Part shown: piece by piece, positions 31,073-42,469 of the stretch
How the letters are laid out: each line of letters starts with the position of its first letter
How positions within the stretch are numbered: the first letter of the stretch is position 1
Assembly: GCA_910574455.1 (NCBI GenBank)
Contig: CAJSYZ010000003.1
Coordinates: 3,409,250 to 3,473,249 of the forward strand
Length of the DNA: 64,000 nt
Source: Trichaptum fuscoviolaceum
Taxonomy: Eukaryota; Basidiomycota; Agaricomycetes; Hymenochaetales; Trichaptaceae
Reading direction: 5' to 3'
The notes under the pieces: generated by a model
The model's input: the letters and a program-made list of their open reading frames with translations, nothing else
Told to the model about the DNA's origin: nothing
Databases searched by the model: none
Position numbers and translations under genes: made by a program

Positions 31073-31784
31073 TGAAAGTGACATTTTACTCTGAGGTTCC
31101 ACCACCGTATTGTGTGGCACATTTTATAACTATTCCCATACATCTCTTCTGTTGACCGCACACACTTGTTGCATATTACCCAAATTTGACCGGTCCGTCG
31201 ATCGCTTGTATAAGGTGCCATCCGGGTACAAGCTTCCAACCCGAGACGTGGCGTATTATCAAGCGAAGATTAACTTCCCTGTTTTTACTCTCCCGTGTCT
31301 TGAGTCTGCATGTTCGCTTAGAGCATTGTAACAGATTTGAGACGAGGTTGAGCTTCATTCATTCGACTCGTTAGGGAAACAAGCATGTTGGACTATTAAT
31401 AACGCCCTGAGGGCCAGCTAGTTGCTGGCAAAACCCAAACACCCTCAGGGCATTAACTAATGGAATGAGTCTCAGACTGAAATCTCACTGCCCACTCTCA
31501 AATAATTTTTGCTTCATACAGATGACACAGAGATATTATTGTCGACTGTCTTTCCACGATCCTAATGTTTCCAGTCTTTCATAGCTCATTGCACCGGCTC
31601 AGGAGTCAGGAGAGATACTATGCTATGACTTTGCTAGAATCTTTTGCCGGATGCTCCTTCATGGATCAAGAACAAGGTACTCGATGCTAGAGTATATACA
31701 ACTAAAATTCAAAGAACAGACAATCAATAGTAGAGTCGAGGATATCATTGTCACCGACTTCCTCGAGCTTCTCCCGACTACTAT
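31073..31784. other. Convergent gap containing a strong hairpin
   Basis: About 710 bases between two 3' ends. The only clear structure is the nested hairpin at 31395-31457. Open frames here are short and unconvincing. Confidence 0.4.
31395..31457. repeat. Nested inverted repeat / hairpin
   Basis: A perfect ten-base stem, GCCCTGAGGG (31404-31413) with CCCTCAGGGC (31442-31451), flanked by partly complementary AT-rich arms. Immediately inside is a second stem, CCAGC (31414-31418) with GCTGG (31424-31428), followed by an A/C-rich single strand. It lies between converging genes, 324 bases past the stop of the ankyrin-like gene. It could act in transcript 3' ends, encode a small structured RNA, or be the remnant of a miniature inverted-repeat element. 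Confidence 0.6.
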
Positions 31785-33177
31785 TCAGGAAGTCCCTAAG
31801 CAATGGCTGACAAAACGTTTTTTCTGCAAAGCCTCTAACGACCGCTTTCTGAACCTGAGCGTCCGAGCATCTCGTATACGGCCCTCGCAATCCATCTCAT
31901 CATCATCACATCGCAATCCACCTCTTTTCCCTACCATATGAACCACAAGCACAGACGCGAGTGCTGCTTCTGGGGTCTGTAGCGATGTCGCCGAGAACAA
32001 GGACGGTGTCTGCTCAAGGGTGTCCGAACTTCCCCCACTTCTTGAAGGCATATTCTCGTAGACAGATCTCAGCGGCGCAAGCGACTTGGTCAAAGACGGT
32101 GCAACAGAAGCCTCGTCTCCAAAACGTGATAACTCAGGAGAGGTCTGTGGGACGGGAACAGCTTCCGGTGAGACTGCATTGATGACAGACCCCTGAATAC
32201 TGAACATTTAATCAAAAGACTCACCTTCAAGACCAGGAAGACAAGGAACCAATACCAGATCTGAGCCCGACTCCTCCAACGCCATCGATAGGACAGACTC
32301 CGATGGCAGGACTAGGTCTTCCGGTAGGAATGCGTCCATCTCTGAAAGGACAGGTACTGGCCCAGTGGACGAAGTCAGAGCCAAAGATTCAGTCGACTTT
32401 GAAGGTGCTTCAACTTGCTCCTGCTTCCCATTGCGTCTTGATTCAGTTAGAGACATCTTATCGAGACTACAGTTATCAGAGTCCTTCCGGTGAGTCGAGG
32501 TCGAAACACTGGATGCCGAGTCAAACAACTCTATGAGGCCCAGCCCAGAGTCCGCTTGCATACTCGTATCCACGAACGAACTCGACTTTGCTTCCGAATG
32601 GTCAACACTGACAGCTGGCCGGGCTATGAATACACTCTCCTCTGCGTTATTTTCCAATGGCACAGTGCGTGACGCCGGCGTAGGTGACAGACAAGCTGCT
32701 GCTCTCGCCTCCGAGTGCGCAGCATCGCCTCCTTCTTCGCTCGAGCCACCACAGCTGGATCCGCAAGCAACTGGCGGGGAGAACTACTAGTAGCTGGAAG
32801 AGCAGACATAGATGTGTTCGACGCATCAGGGGTGTCATAGATTATCGGACCAGAACATGCTTCGGTCGGTGAGTCACGACTTCGCCCAAGTCCGAGGCCA
32901 AAGATTCCCGGAATACAATTGAAGGCAGCGACAATGCTTGCTCAGGAGCCGTTTGCACGCGCGTCAGGATCAGAGAGTCGGTAGCTCGAGCTATACCAGT
33001 CGCAGCCGCAAGCGTCGTGTCGGGGACTACTAGTACCCGTGGGAACTTACTCCAAAAATGAGATAATGCCGGGTCACGGTACCTCTTTGAGAGTGAATTT
33101 TTTTTAGGAGAAACATCATAGCATAGGGGCCGCTCTCAGACTCGGAAGAGAAGACAGACAGTCCAGGCCTCAATCAT
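31785..33177 (-). CDS. Disordered Ser-rich protein, function unknown
   Basis: I recognise no domain. The 3' half is firm: the intron from GAAG/GTGAGT to AATGCAG (51 bases, about 32168-32218) joins PCLPGLE to VSPEAVPVPQTSPEL in frame. The middle carries a charged helix (ADPAVVARAKKEAMLRTRRREQQ) and a long acidic Ser-rich stretch. The C-terminus is basic (TLRFRKRSLEALQKKR). The 5' end is unresolved because two different frames stay open over about 32870-33090. One reads RYRDPALSHFWSKFPRVLVV and could follow a Met at 33177. The other reads CIPGIFGLGLGRSRDS and runs straight into the charged helix. The start given is the best guess. Most of the protein is predicted disordered. Confidence 0.5.
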
Positions 33178-33332
33178 TGGGCACGTGAGTACAAACTTTT
33201 TGCTTTAGACGAGCGTAACATTAAAGCCGCCATAACCCTCACTACCTACGGTGTTCGGGAATTATCGTCATTATCATTATAACTATTGGAGTAAATTCTG
33301 TCGTATGCAATGAAAGCCAGAACGTCGACGGC

Positions 33333-34178
33333 CTAAAATATAATTTTCAGGTCCTTCCATTTAGTATACCCTGCAACCAATACCAAAGCGAGGACAGCAT
33401 ACAAGAGGTCCAACTGCAATATCGTGTAAACCCATACTGTACCTAGAGGTGGACACTGCAATGCACCAAATCCAAGTCAGCAAGCATACGAACGGAATTG
33501 AAAGCAGATGCTTTCACCTGTCTCACGACTATCCTCCAGCTTGCCCAATTTACGATATATATCAATCTCGACCCGCAGGCTATTGACAGCAAGAACAACA
33601 GAGCTTGCATTCTTCTGTCTGCCTTATGACGTGTCGCTAAGAGCACCGGTAGTGCGATGATCAACATGTACTCATCGTGGTTCTGTCTATATACTCACTA
33701 ACAAAGACAAATACCGACAGGACTGAGGAAAGAAAGATCAGCTCAAGCGAGAAATATAGAAAAACATTCAAAACATACGCGGAATGCCCCAGACGATAGT
33801 CTCAATCAAGTGCCATGTATCATATCGTTGAGCATACTGGCGGTGCGCTAAACTATCTGCGAAAGTCACTAACAGCTCAGAGACTTCTAATGGATTAAAG
33901 ACTCACATGTCCATCATGACATATAGCGAGGAGAATGGGATCACCAGCAGTATGGTATTGAATACTTCCTGGCAAAATGGAGTGAAAGGGTCATCGTCAT
34001 TGCCCTCTGGTTGATCCTCCTTTGCGATTTTCAATGTAGACTTCCCCTCGCCACGGATGTTTTTCAGCACCCCGGTCTTTTCGATGATACGCCATTGCTC
34101 CTCCTCTGGAATATGTTCTGCCTGTGGGGCGCCAGGAGAATTCGAAGGTGATTGTAGTTTCTTCCGTTGTCGAGCCAT
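33333..34178 (-). CDS. Conserved fungal four-helix membrane protein, function unknown
   Basis: Five exons (34178-33907, 33852-33779, 33722-33699, 33636-33518, 33455-33333) join with matching phases to 203 residues. One exon is only 24 bases. The N-terminal 70 residues are charged and soluble (MARQRKKLQSPSNSP ... EEEQWRIIEKTGVL). Four hydrophobic segments follow: TILLVIPFSSLYVMMDML, TIVWGIPLLSVFVFV, ALLFLLSIACGSRLIYIV and VYTILQLDLLYAVLALVLVA. A conserved-looking loop reads LAHRQYAQRYDTWHLIE. It resembles a fungal family listed as a domain of unknown function (possibly DUF7719), an identification from memory that needs a profile search. I infer an ER or other endomembrane location. Confidence 0.75.
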
Positions 34179-34541
34179 TGCGCAGAGTGGGTCCGAGTCG
34201 TGGACAAGCAGCCGTCGAAGCCGTACTACGCTTCGGCGCCGGCCTTGCAGTGAGGGAGCCGAGAAGCCGAATTGGTGTCCTTTTCAATAATCATGGCATC
34301 GCAAGAGACTTCAAGACAGGGACAAGACATGCTCTGAGTAAAACAGCAAGATAGGAACAAGATAGTCATTTTAAAGTCGAAATTTTAAGTTGAATTACAA
34401 GAAAATATCATTTGATACTTCTACTCTGCATCTCGCGGGAATGAGGAGCGAAGGGAATCTACAACAATAAAGGAATAAGATACGAATTAATGATACGGTA
34501 ATGAAGCGAAGATAAGTAAATTGTTAAGAGGGAAGCAATTC
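34179..34541. other. Gap between the membrane orphan and the GTPase gene
   Basis: About 360 bases holding the membrane-protein promoter and the GTPase 3' end. It contains AT-rich sequence and no gene I can support. Confidence 0.35.
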
Positions 34542-37500
34542 TCAGCCGCGCATCTTGTCTGCGTCGTCCCAAAGCGACAATTGGACGAGGATTTTGTCGA
34601 TGTTCGCAACGGCTTGGTGACGATCATGCGCAAGGCTCAAACTATCACTACTAACATTCTCCCATAAGACTGCCAAGTTGACTTCCACCTACAATGATTA
34701 ACAGCAGTGAGCTTCAGCTAACCGGTGTTGCGAGGTCGATGACTTACTTTGTCTGCCAAGTCCTTCAATGCATCCTCGAGCGCAACCCCTACGGCTTCAG
34801 CGATCTTGTCTAGACCATCGAAAAGCGCATCTGTACCGTGTTCGAACAGGTCATGCTTGTTAGTAGAGACATAGTTATGCATAACAGTCTAAAACATTGT
34901 TGAGTATTGGTGGCGAATACAGGCTAAAAATGTGCATACCTTTTGCCGCGCGACGCTCCCGCGACCCCTTTCCTCCATAGCCCTCTGATAACCATCGAGC
35001 ATTTGCTCCCGAACAGTGGGGGTCAAACAACGTGACACATCTTTCTGACCTGCGGTCAGCTGCGCGTTGACTATATCAATTGTGCTTCTAAGGGCGACCC
35101 TGGCCGCCTCAAGACAGACTTGACCCTGTTGTCTCGCTCTATCGCGAAGGCCCCCCGGACAGGAGAGCTCAAACTCGGACAGGAGGGACTCCAATGCCTG
35201 GACCGCTTTCTTTTCAAACGATGAAAGTAAATCAGATTCAAAGATTTGTGCCCAAGAAGCTGCCAGAACGCGAGTCATAGGCGTAATTAGTTCCTCGTTG
35301 AGATTCCTTCGCCATTCTCCGTCTCGACGGAGAGCTACATGAAAGGCATTAGCAAAGCACGTCACTCGAACAATATCTGAGCCGAGCATAACTCACTTGC
35401 ACGGTACGTTGCCCAGTGCATTGACGCAGCGAACGAATCAGAGGTCTCCACTGCACACTCCGATGCCTAAGAGAATAATGATCTTATCAGTGACAGTGGG
35501 ATTGACAAGACTATCTTACCTTTGTAGCCCCTACATGGCATTTGTCTTCAAGCCCTTCTTTGAACAGGTTTTGCATGTCCTTGACACTTGCTTGTACGAT
35601 TGTTTGGAGCATCTGAGTCGCCGTTAGCTACTTTCAGATTCCTAATGAGGAATCACATACCTTGCTGAGCCTCTGGCTGATGCCATGCTCGTCCTTGCCA
35701 TTCTTACCGACGTCAGTTGAAACGACAGTAGAAGACGAGAAACGCGGCTCGCGAAGCATCGGAATCAATCTACCGCCCTGGTACACCCAATCAATGCCAT
35801 CGTCCTGATCATCATCGTCGTCGTCTCCATAATCATCATCCATAGTGTACAACTCCTCAGGCTGCTCGCTTTGCCACTCATTTCGAAGCTTTTCCCTATC
35901 GCCCTCGCTAATTGCACCAATGCTATCGATGTAGCTTTTCACAGACGTAGCAAAAACGCGTTTATGATTTCGAAATGCCTTAGCAGCACGTTCCCGTGAC
36001 TTCACAGTGAGGGTTTGGCACCATTTCTGGAGCTCCGGAATGCCAGTGTCGACGACGTTTGTAAAGCACGTAGGGTCACCGTCGCCCTTGATTTGTTCTA
36101 TGCATAATTTAGAGATTCAGATCTTCAACCATGTTAAGACATGTCACTCACTTTTAATGCGTACGTAGTCACGAGCTGAGACAGTGAAAGTAGGCAAGTG
36201 TATATTTTCGTAGTCTGAATAGCCGATACTCAGCATATTGCCAAATTATTGTGCGCGATGGGCTCACCTCTGAGATTGATTGTTGGGTCGAAGTTGTTTG
36301 GATCCATCTTCTCTGCCGCGGCATCTGCGAAGAGAAAAGATGTAACATTCTACACACACTTGTACATCAGCGACACTTACCGTCCAATTCTTTCAGACCA
36401 GATCTGAAATCCTCTTTCAGAACATCACGAGAAAACTGTTAAGAGGTGAGTACATCTTTGGAAGTTCCTACGGTTCCACTTACTTCGGATCTCTTCAATG
36501 AGCAAAAGCCATTTTTTCCTCGTTGAGCATCTGCCTTCGTCTTGCTTAACGCGGACATTGCATCCATGGCCTCCTTCCTCAGTCTACGGGCCTCCGACAA
36601 TCTCACTCTCGCATCCTTCAACTCTTCTTTCTTCCCCTCCAACTTAGCTTTGATGTCATCAATTGTTAAGTCTTCCTCTACTTGCTCGACAGCCTCTTCT
36701 TCGTCTTCAGCGTCGCTTTGAGATTTATCGGAATGCTCATTGTCAGAATCAGAATCGCTATCGTCATTCGATCCATCACTGACAACTGAGCGAGCATCGA
36801 TGAAGTCGTCCATGTCGTCGTCCATGTCTAAATCCGCTTCGGGATCTAGAAGCATTTCATCTCGCTCTTCATCAGACATCAAACCATCTTCAGCTCCGCT
36901 CTCGTTAGTTTTCCTGCGTTTCGGCGAACCATTTTTTCCACCACGAGAATTCTTCCTCTTCGTGCCTTTCTTGTTCCTACCCATAGCCTTGGCTTCGTAC
37001 GGTTTGCCCTCTTCTAGAGCTTTGATATGTTCTTGATGCTCTGTGATGCTTGCGCGTATGTCCTCCAGCTCCTTGCTTATTTCTGCGTAACCAACTACCG
37101 CTTAGCGATGGGAAAATAGAGGGATGAGGGGAGTTGACTTACGTTTGGCAGCCCTCTCTGCATTGGTCTTCTTCTCTTTCCACTCTCTTGACTCATCATG
37201 GATCTGGTCCAGGCGTGATTCAATCTCCTGAAGCTCAGGCTCGTTATCCAACTCCAAGGAGTTGATAACCTCTTGACAGGACACATCATCGCACTTTGTT
37301 GCAATGAATGAAATTGTGCCCTCGATGTCTGAAAAGCTGCAGACAGATTCAGCAGCACTCAATAATAATAAATCAAGTAATCTCACCCTCCGTCTAATGT
37401 ACAAGTAAACAACGTGTAAGAGCAGGAATCGACACGTATCAATTTGACTTACCCACTGTCGGGATGAAACTCAATTAGTAAAATCTCAAAAGCCTCTCGT

Positions 37501-39220
37501 AACGATACACTCACTCATTAGTTGCGACCTAAATGCATCACCGAGAAGATCTGAGCAAATCGAACCTTATCAGTGATAGGCAAAGCTGAATTCCATCAAA
37601 ACACACCTTTGGCAGTTTTGTCATCTACTGCACGGGTTATGGGAGCAACAACCCAGATGCAATCACATTTCTTCATATAGTCTTTAGCGATATTGCTTCG
37701 TGCCGCATTTGCGTCAGCAACTCCAGGAAGATCCACTAATATAGCGCCGGTTCGCAAGGCTTCGGAAGGGCATCGAACATTGACTTGGCGAATAAGGGGC
37801 CATAAAGCCGGACCATTGTCCTCTTTCTTCTTCTCTTTATCCTTCTTGTGGCCTCTTTTCTGATCCTTAGAGTCAATAAATTTGGATATTTCCTTTGCAA
37901 ATTGCTTCGAGTCGGCTGTTTTGATTTTTTTGACTGAGCCAAGTTGCTTCGCGATATCTGAGATAGTATAGCACGATTTAATCGGTCGGTTCGTAGACAA
38001 AATAGTGACATACTTGGATCCAGCCTTATAAGTTCGTCTACAGTATTCTAATCCACTCTGCAGTCAGACCGAGGTCTCACAACTGCCAGATGATGTTTGA
38101 ACTCACAATGCGGGCCAATCGATCTTGGGTCAGTGAAGGGTAAACGGCATGCACCTAAAGAGAAACATCAGCTTCTCCGGTTTTAAGCACAGAAAATTAG
38201 AAGCATGCCTTATGCCATGCTACCCCTGCTTCATTGCGTAAGTCTGATGTACGTTTGATAGAACCGTCTTCATCCTTGAGATCATCCAGAAGTATAGAAA
38301 GTTCATCGCGCCATTCTTTCTCTGATAGGAAGGACACGTCCGCGGCAATAAATTTATCCTTGTGAAAAGCAATCTCGGTGACCACAGCCGTGCAGGCTAT
38401 TTTCGTCGCGTAAGATTGCCTTCATGGTGTAGAAATATGAAGGGCTGAAAGCTTACCTCTCATACCACTCGTGGGGACGATATTGTCTAGAGCATATTAG
38501 TCAGGAGTTCTACGAGAGAACGAGAGAGCCCACCATCAAGAATTGCATTTAGTAAAGATGACTTTCCAGTTCCAGTACCTAGATATTAATTTGAGCCTAT
38601 AGTTATGCTAAGGAACCGCATTTAAGCGCACCTCCGCACACTGCGATCATCGTCGTCGGAGATGCCTGATTCTCCAGGCTTCGGAATGTGAGTGAACTGG
38701 TATTCCAGAGACGGCTGGGGCGCATCCTTACCTCTTAATTTCTTTAAGCCATACATCTTTTCGCAGTTTACTACCTAACTCGATACGCAGTACATGCGCT
38801 TTGATGTTTTCTACCATACTCAAGCCTGTCTTTAGGGCCAATTCTGGAGTATACTGGATTTCTGCTGCAGAGTCATATTCAACAAAGTTCAAGGGAGCTC
38901 CTGCGACTGCCGGTTGGCTTGGAAAAGTGACATCCTTCCTGTCAGATGGACCGAGATGCGGACTCGATGTTACAGACTTGATGTTGGAAAGGCGAGAAGG
39001 AGATAAAACTGCTTTGCTGTAAGGCTTGTTCATTCGTTAAACATGTAAGTACGCTTCGTGATACTCGTAAATCACGGCGTACCAGTGATGGATCAGAACC
39101 TTCTGATTTAACGAATATAGACCCCTTGATTTCTACACTACTACCTTGCCTGCCAGCTTTAGTAGGCGAAGAGGAAAGGCTGGGTTCGATTGGCTCAGGC
39201 TTGACCACGCGTACATTCAT
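34542..39220 (-). CDS. Dynamin-type nuclear GTPase resembling SLIP-GC
   Basis: Large GTPase of the dynamin superfamily, closest in layout to vertebrate nuclear GTPase SLIP-GC (NUGGC). From the N-terminus: a basic Ser/Pro-rich stretch (MNVRVVKPEPIEPS), then the G1 P-loop AVCGGTGTGKSSLLNAIL joined across two introns, a G2 region CTAVVTEI, and G3 as DLPGVADANAARSN. Inside the G domain is a Lys-rich insert (DKEKKKEDN). The helical part is broken by a long charged insert at 36439-36984: a bipartite basic signal (KNGSPKRRKTNES) followed by an extended Asp/Glu/Ser run, then heptad-like helix. The C-terminus has a family-like segment DGYQRAMEERGRGSVARQK and ends LWDDADKMRG. More than a dozen introns make residue numbers approximate (about 1,200). 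I infer a nuclear role. Confidence 0.82.
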
Positions 39221-39623
39221 CTTCCTCGGGCTAGACTGAAGGGGAACAAGGCGAAGCCGTATCAGATTACTGTATGCATTAGCCGTGATGTCTATAAATG
39301 CTCACAGATAGCCTCCTTGTGCTCATTATGGGCGATGGGAAGGACAGGGCCCTCACACGACAACGATAGTAAAGAGGAGTGCGGTCCAAAGAGAGGATAA
39401 AGTCGCGTCCGAAAGGCGACGCGCAGTACCTATTTGTGAACGTAAATAACAGTAAACAACGACTCGGATACGCCTCAAATTACGTGACGCGACTGTGATC
39501 GTGACGTGACGCGACGCGTTAAGTTTAAGTTTGCACTGCGCCACATACGCGCGAAAAACCGGAAGATTGCAGTAAATATATATACCCGCAATGCTACAGC
39601 TACTTATATGCCAACTCCAAGTC
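39221..39623. other. Promoter region of the SLIP-GC-like GTPase
   Basis: About 400 bases between the GTPase start and the end of the next minus-strand gene. It carries clustered ACGCG elements (39485-39519) and an AT-rich ATATATA run near 39577. Confidence 0.4.
39485..39519. promoter_or_regulatory. Cluster of MCB-like boxes
   Basis: Two TGACGCGA copies (39485-39492 and 39507-39514), the second overlapping a perfect ACGCGT (39514-39519), with TGACGTGA between them. They lie 265 to 300 bases upstream of the GTPase start. Such boxes bind MBF in yeasts and mark G1/S genes. The function here is inferred. Confidence 0.5.
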
Positions 39624-42199
39624 CTACAATTTCATCGGACGCCAGTGATCTCGAATTTCGTTTGCTACCGTTGACTCTACGTTTTCTAGCGTGGTATGGC
39701 ATGTTTCGTATGGAGGTTGTGGTCGAGCTTTTGGAATATCTTCTATACCCATGAGAAGAGTGCGCCCTTGAGAGAACGGTGCAAGATACATGGCATATTC
39801 GACAAGAGAGATGGATGTAGAGGAATTTGTCGTCGACGTCATTGAATCTGGATCGGGGTATCCGTCATAATGAGACGTGTCGCAATCAGAAGTGAAGACA
39901 TCGTCCTCCCGTTCATCCAGAAGATCATCCCCTTCGCATACAGACGACTCATCAAGGACGTAACGATGACTGCTTGACCGAGCACCAGTAGGGATAACAT
40001 TGAAGTCAGCTGTCGTGTTGTCATCTTCTACAGGTTCTTCAAGGAATATATCCAGATGAGAGTCAAGATCGAGACGTTCGTCTGTTTCAGCGGATGGAAA
40101 GCAGAAATATGCATTGCTATACTCGTCCTCTGTTTGTTCCCAGCTCGTGTAGACGACATCCCTGCTTGCATCTCGTTCAAAATATAGTTCCTCCAGGTCG
40201 TCGTGTGCATAGCTCTCCAAGGGCTCCAGTTCATCTGCAGAGTACGGAGAATTCTGGTCCTCAAGTGAGTCGCCGCATGCATTCAGATGAGAGCCAAAGG
40301 AGGAATTATCACAAGCAGATCCTTGCAAATAATCGATGTAGTCATGGTAAGTATTGGGATCGTCAGCAATACAAGTGTCGTAGAGAATAGTGATACCATC
40401 AGCCCGAGTAAGATCCGACTTCAAAGATTGTTCGACAACCAGATGATGGTCTTTGGTCTCTTCGGCGATGCTTTCGCAGTTTCCTCTGCCTTGATGTAAT
40501 CCGTCGCATGGATGAGTATCGCTTCCAGGCCATACCGAGCTCGATACTGTGGTTATTGCCTCCTTATCCATAGAGAACGGGTGGTTCCGACTTTCGCGCG
40601 ACGCTGGTCGACCAGCAGGCTTGCATGCGGTTGGGAGACCTGCTGGGTCTTCCGCAGGAGCATCGTTTTTTTGACCAGAAAAATATCTTGATGCCTTGGG
40701 CTGAGGTACGTCTGCACCGAGGGTCCGTATCATGACCTGCGATACGGAATGAGAAGGAGCCACTGTCGAGACATTTCCACAGGCAGATCTTGTGTGACTT
40801 CTTGGGGATCCAACGTCACTGGGTGATAGCACGGCCCAACCGTAGGTCGTCGTATCAATGACTAAACTCTCCGGTCCACGCCCAGTCTCCGTCTCCTGCT
40901 GTGCTTCCGAAAGAAATTCTCGTTCTATATCCCATATGACTGATTCTTCTGTTGACTTCTCGACAGTCTCGGATGTTTTTCTACCCAGAGCAACGGTTGG
41001 ACATTTTTCGAGAGTAGGTGGCTTCTCAAAGTCGTAAACAATAGAAGATGTCCCTGAAGTACTGGCAACTGATGCAGAGTTAGAGGAACGAGGGCTTTCT
41101 TTCGCCTTCCTTCTTTTTGGAGGAGACTTTGTTTCTATCTGGGGGCCTTTCTGAAGGAAAAGCGTCTCATTGAATGATTCTAATAGGAAGCGTCAGAAGC
41201 TATATAGATAATACAATCGCGCCTGTACCTTTTGATAGACATCCCTTCTTGCATTGTACCTTAGATCTATCCGAAGCCTTACCTTTACCGAAAACGCCAG
41301 TAGCTGTGGATGTGCCGACCTTATAAGCGGACACATTACTAATCAAATATACGCTCTGTTCCGAAGGAGGTTGAACGAACCGTTAATCGATGTTTCGCAA
41401 TATTCTTGGCGCTGAATCCATGCATCAGGGCCAACCCAGCAGGAAGTTTGTTCTTAGGCGCTTTCTTGCGGCCTACGTTCTTCTTGTTCCGGCTACGAGT
41501 TTGCTGTACGCCCTTGTCATCGGAATCTACGCAGGAAAGTGAAGTCTCCGATTCCAGTCTGGGATCTACAATATCTTTCTTCTGTCGGCGCCGAGCTCTA
41601 CGCTGAGCCAGTCCTGATGGTAAGCTGTTAGCCGCGCATAAGGTGGAAAAGAGGCATCCATTACTTTCTTTCACTTCGTCGTCGCTATCAGCAAAGTCCT
41701 TCTTCTTCTTTTTAGCAGTAGGTTTGCATGTTTTCTTCTTCGATGGGGGATAGTTCTGGTCGACAGTCTGATGTCTTGTATCTTCAGACAACTCCGTTTG
41801 TAAGTTCTTCAACTTCACAGATTTTCCGTCGCAGGCATCTTCCGATCCAGTATTTCTTTTTCTCTTACTTGTAGATGCTCGAGCGTGGCCTGTGTGACAA
41901 TTGAGTGACTCGACCTGCACTTCAGTGGCACAAGGATTCCTTGGTCTGAGAACAGGACTGGAGAAGCCACCACCAGCTGTGGTCAACTGGTTCTTATCTC
42001 CACGAGAGTTGAGATCAGGATCATCATTAGAAATTCTCGAACAGTATCCAAAGGTCTTTATACCTTCAGCGGCATAGAACAAGGCATGTTGCATTTGAGA
42101 ACAAACAAATCGTTGCACAGACTTCGATGTATCGACAGCATGTACAGAGGAGAGTTTCGCGAGAGCATCCGATGTCAGAGGTTGATGACCCGCGACCAT
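39624..42199 (-). CDS. Large charged disordered protein, probably nuclear, function unknown
   Basis: One gene of three main exons. The 42199-41339 frame joins, through an intron of about 66 bases after RLT, to a short exon reading VGTSTATGVFGKGKASDRS, and then in frame to the long 3' exon ending at 39624. The N-terminal part begins MVAGHQPLTSDALAKLS and is rich in basic runs (PTAKKKKKDFADSDDE; AQRRARRRQKKD; NKKNVGRKKAPKNK), which suggests nuclear or nucleolar targeting. The segment LPAGLALMHGFSAKNIAKHRLT looks conserved and is the likeliest functional motif. The 3' half is acidic, with many Asp, Ser and Tyr residues and no fold I can name. Start at 42199 is the first Met. Confidence 0.68.
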
Positions 42200-42310
42200 C
42201 AGTGCAGTGGTAGGGAGGTGAGGGAAACTTCGCTCGATATATGATGGGCTGAGGACAGCAAGGATGAAATATACTTGGTTGAAACCGTTGCGTAATCAAA
42301 TCGCCGACTT

Positions 42311-42380
42311 AAACTTGAACTTGAAGTTGAAGCGTCACGGTGCGCCGGCCGGCGGCCGGCCCCGTCCCGGTGCCGGGTGT
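42311..42380. promoter_or_regulatory. Palindrome-rich divergent promoter segment
   Basis: Between two divergent starts. An AACTTGAACTTGAAG block with TTGAAG follow-on (42311-42331) is followed by a GC-rich run made of overlapping GCCGGC and CCGGCC palindromes (42341-42376). The first block is the reverse complement of a 15-base block upstream of the ATR kinase (3690-3704). Confidence 0.4.
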
Positions 42381-42469
42381 TTGTCATTGCCCAAATTAAG
42401 CGCATACAGGGAGTCAAGTCGGAACTCCATATGCAGCTAGTACTCTGATCTTGCCCTTCTACCTCTACC

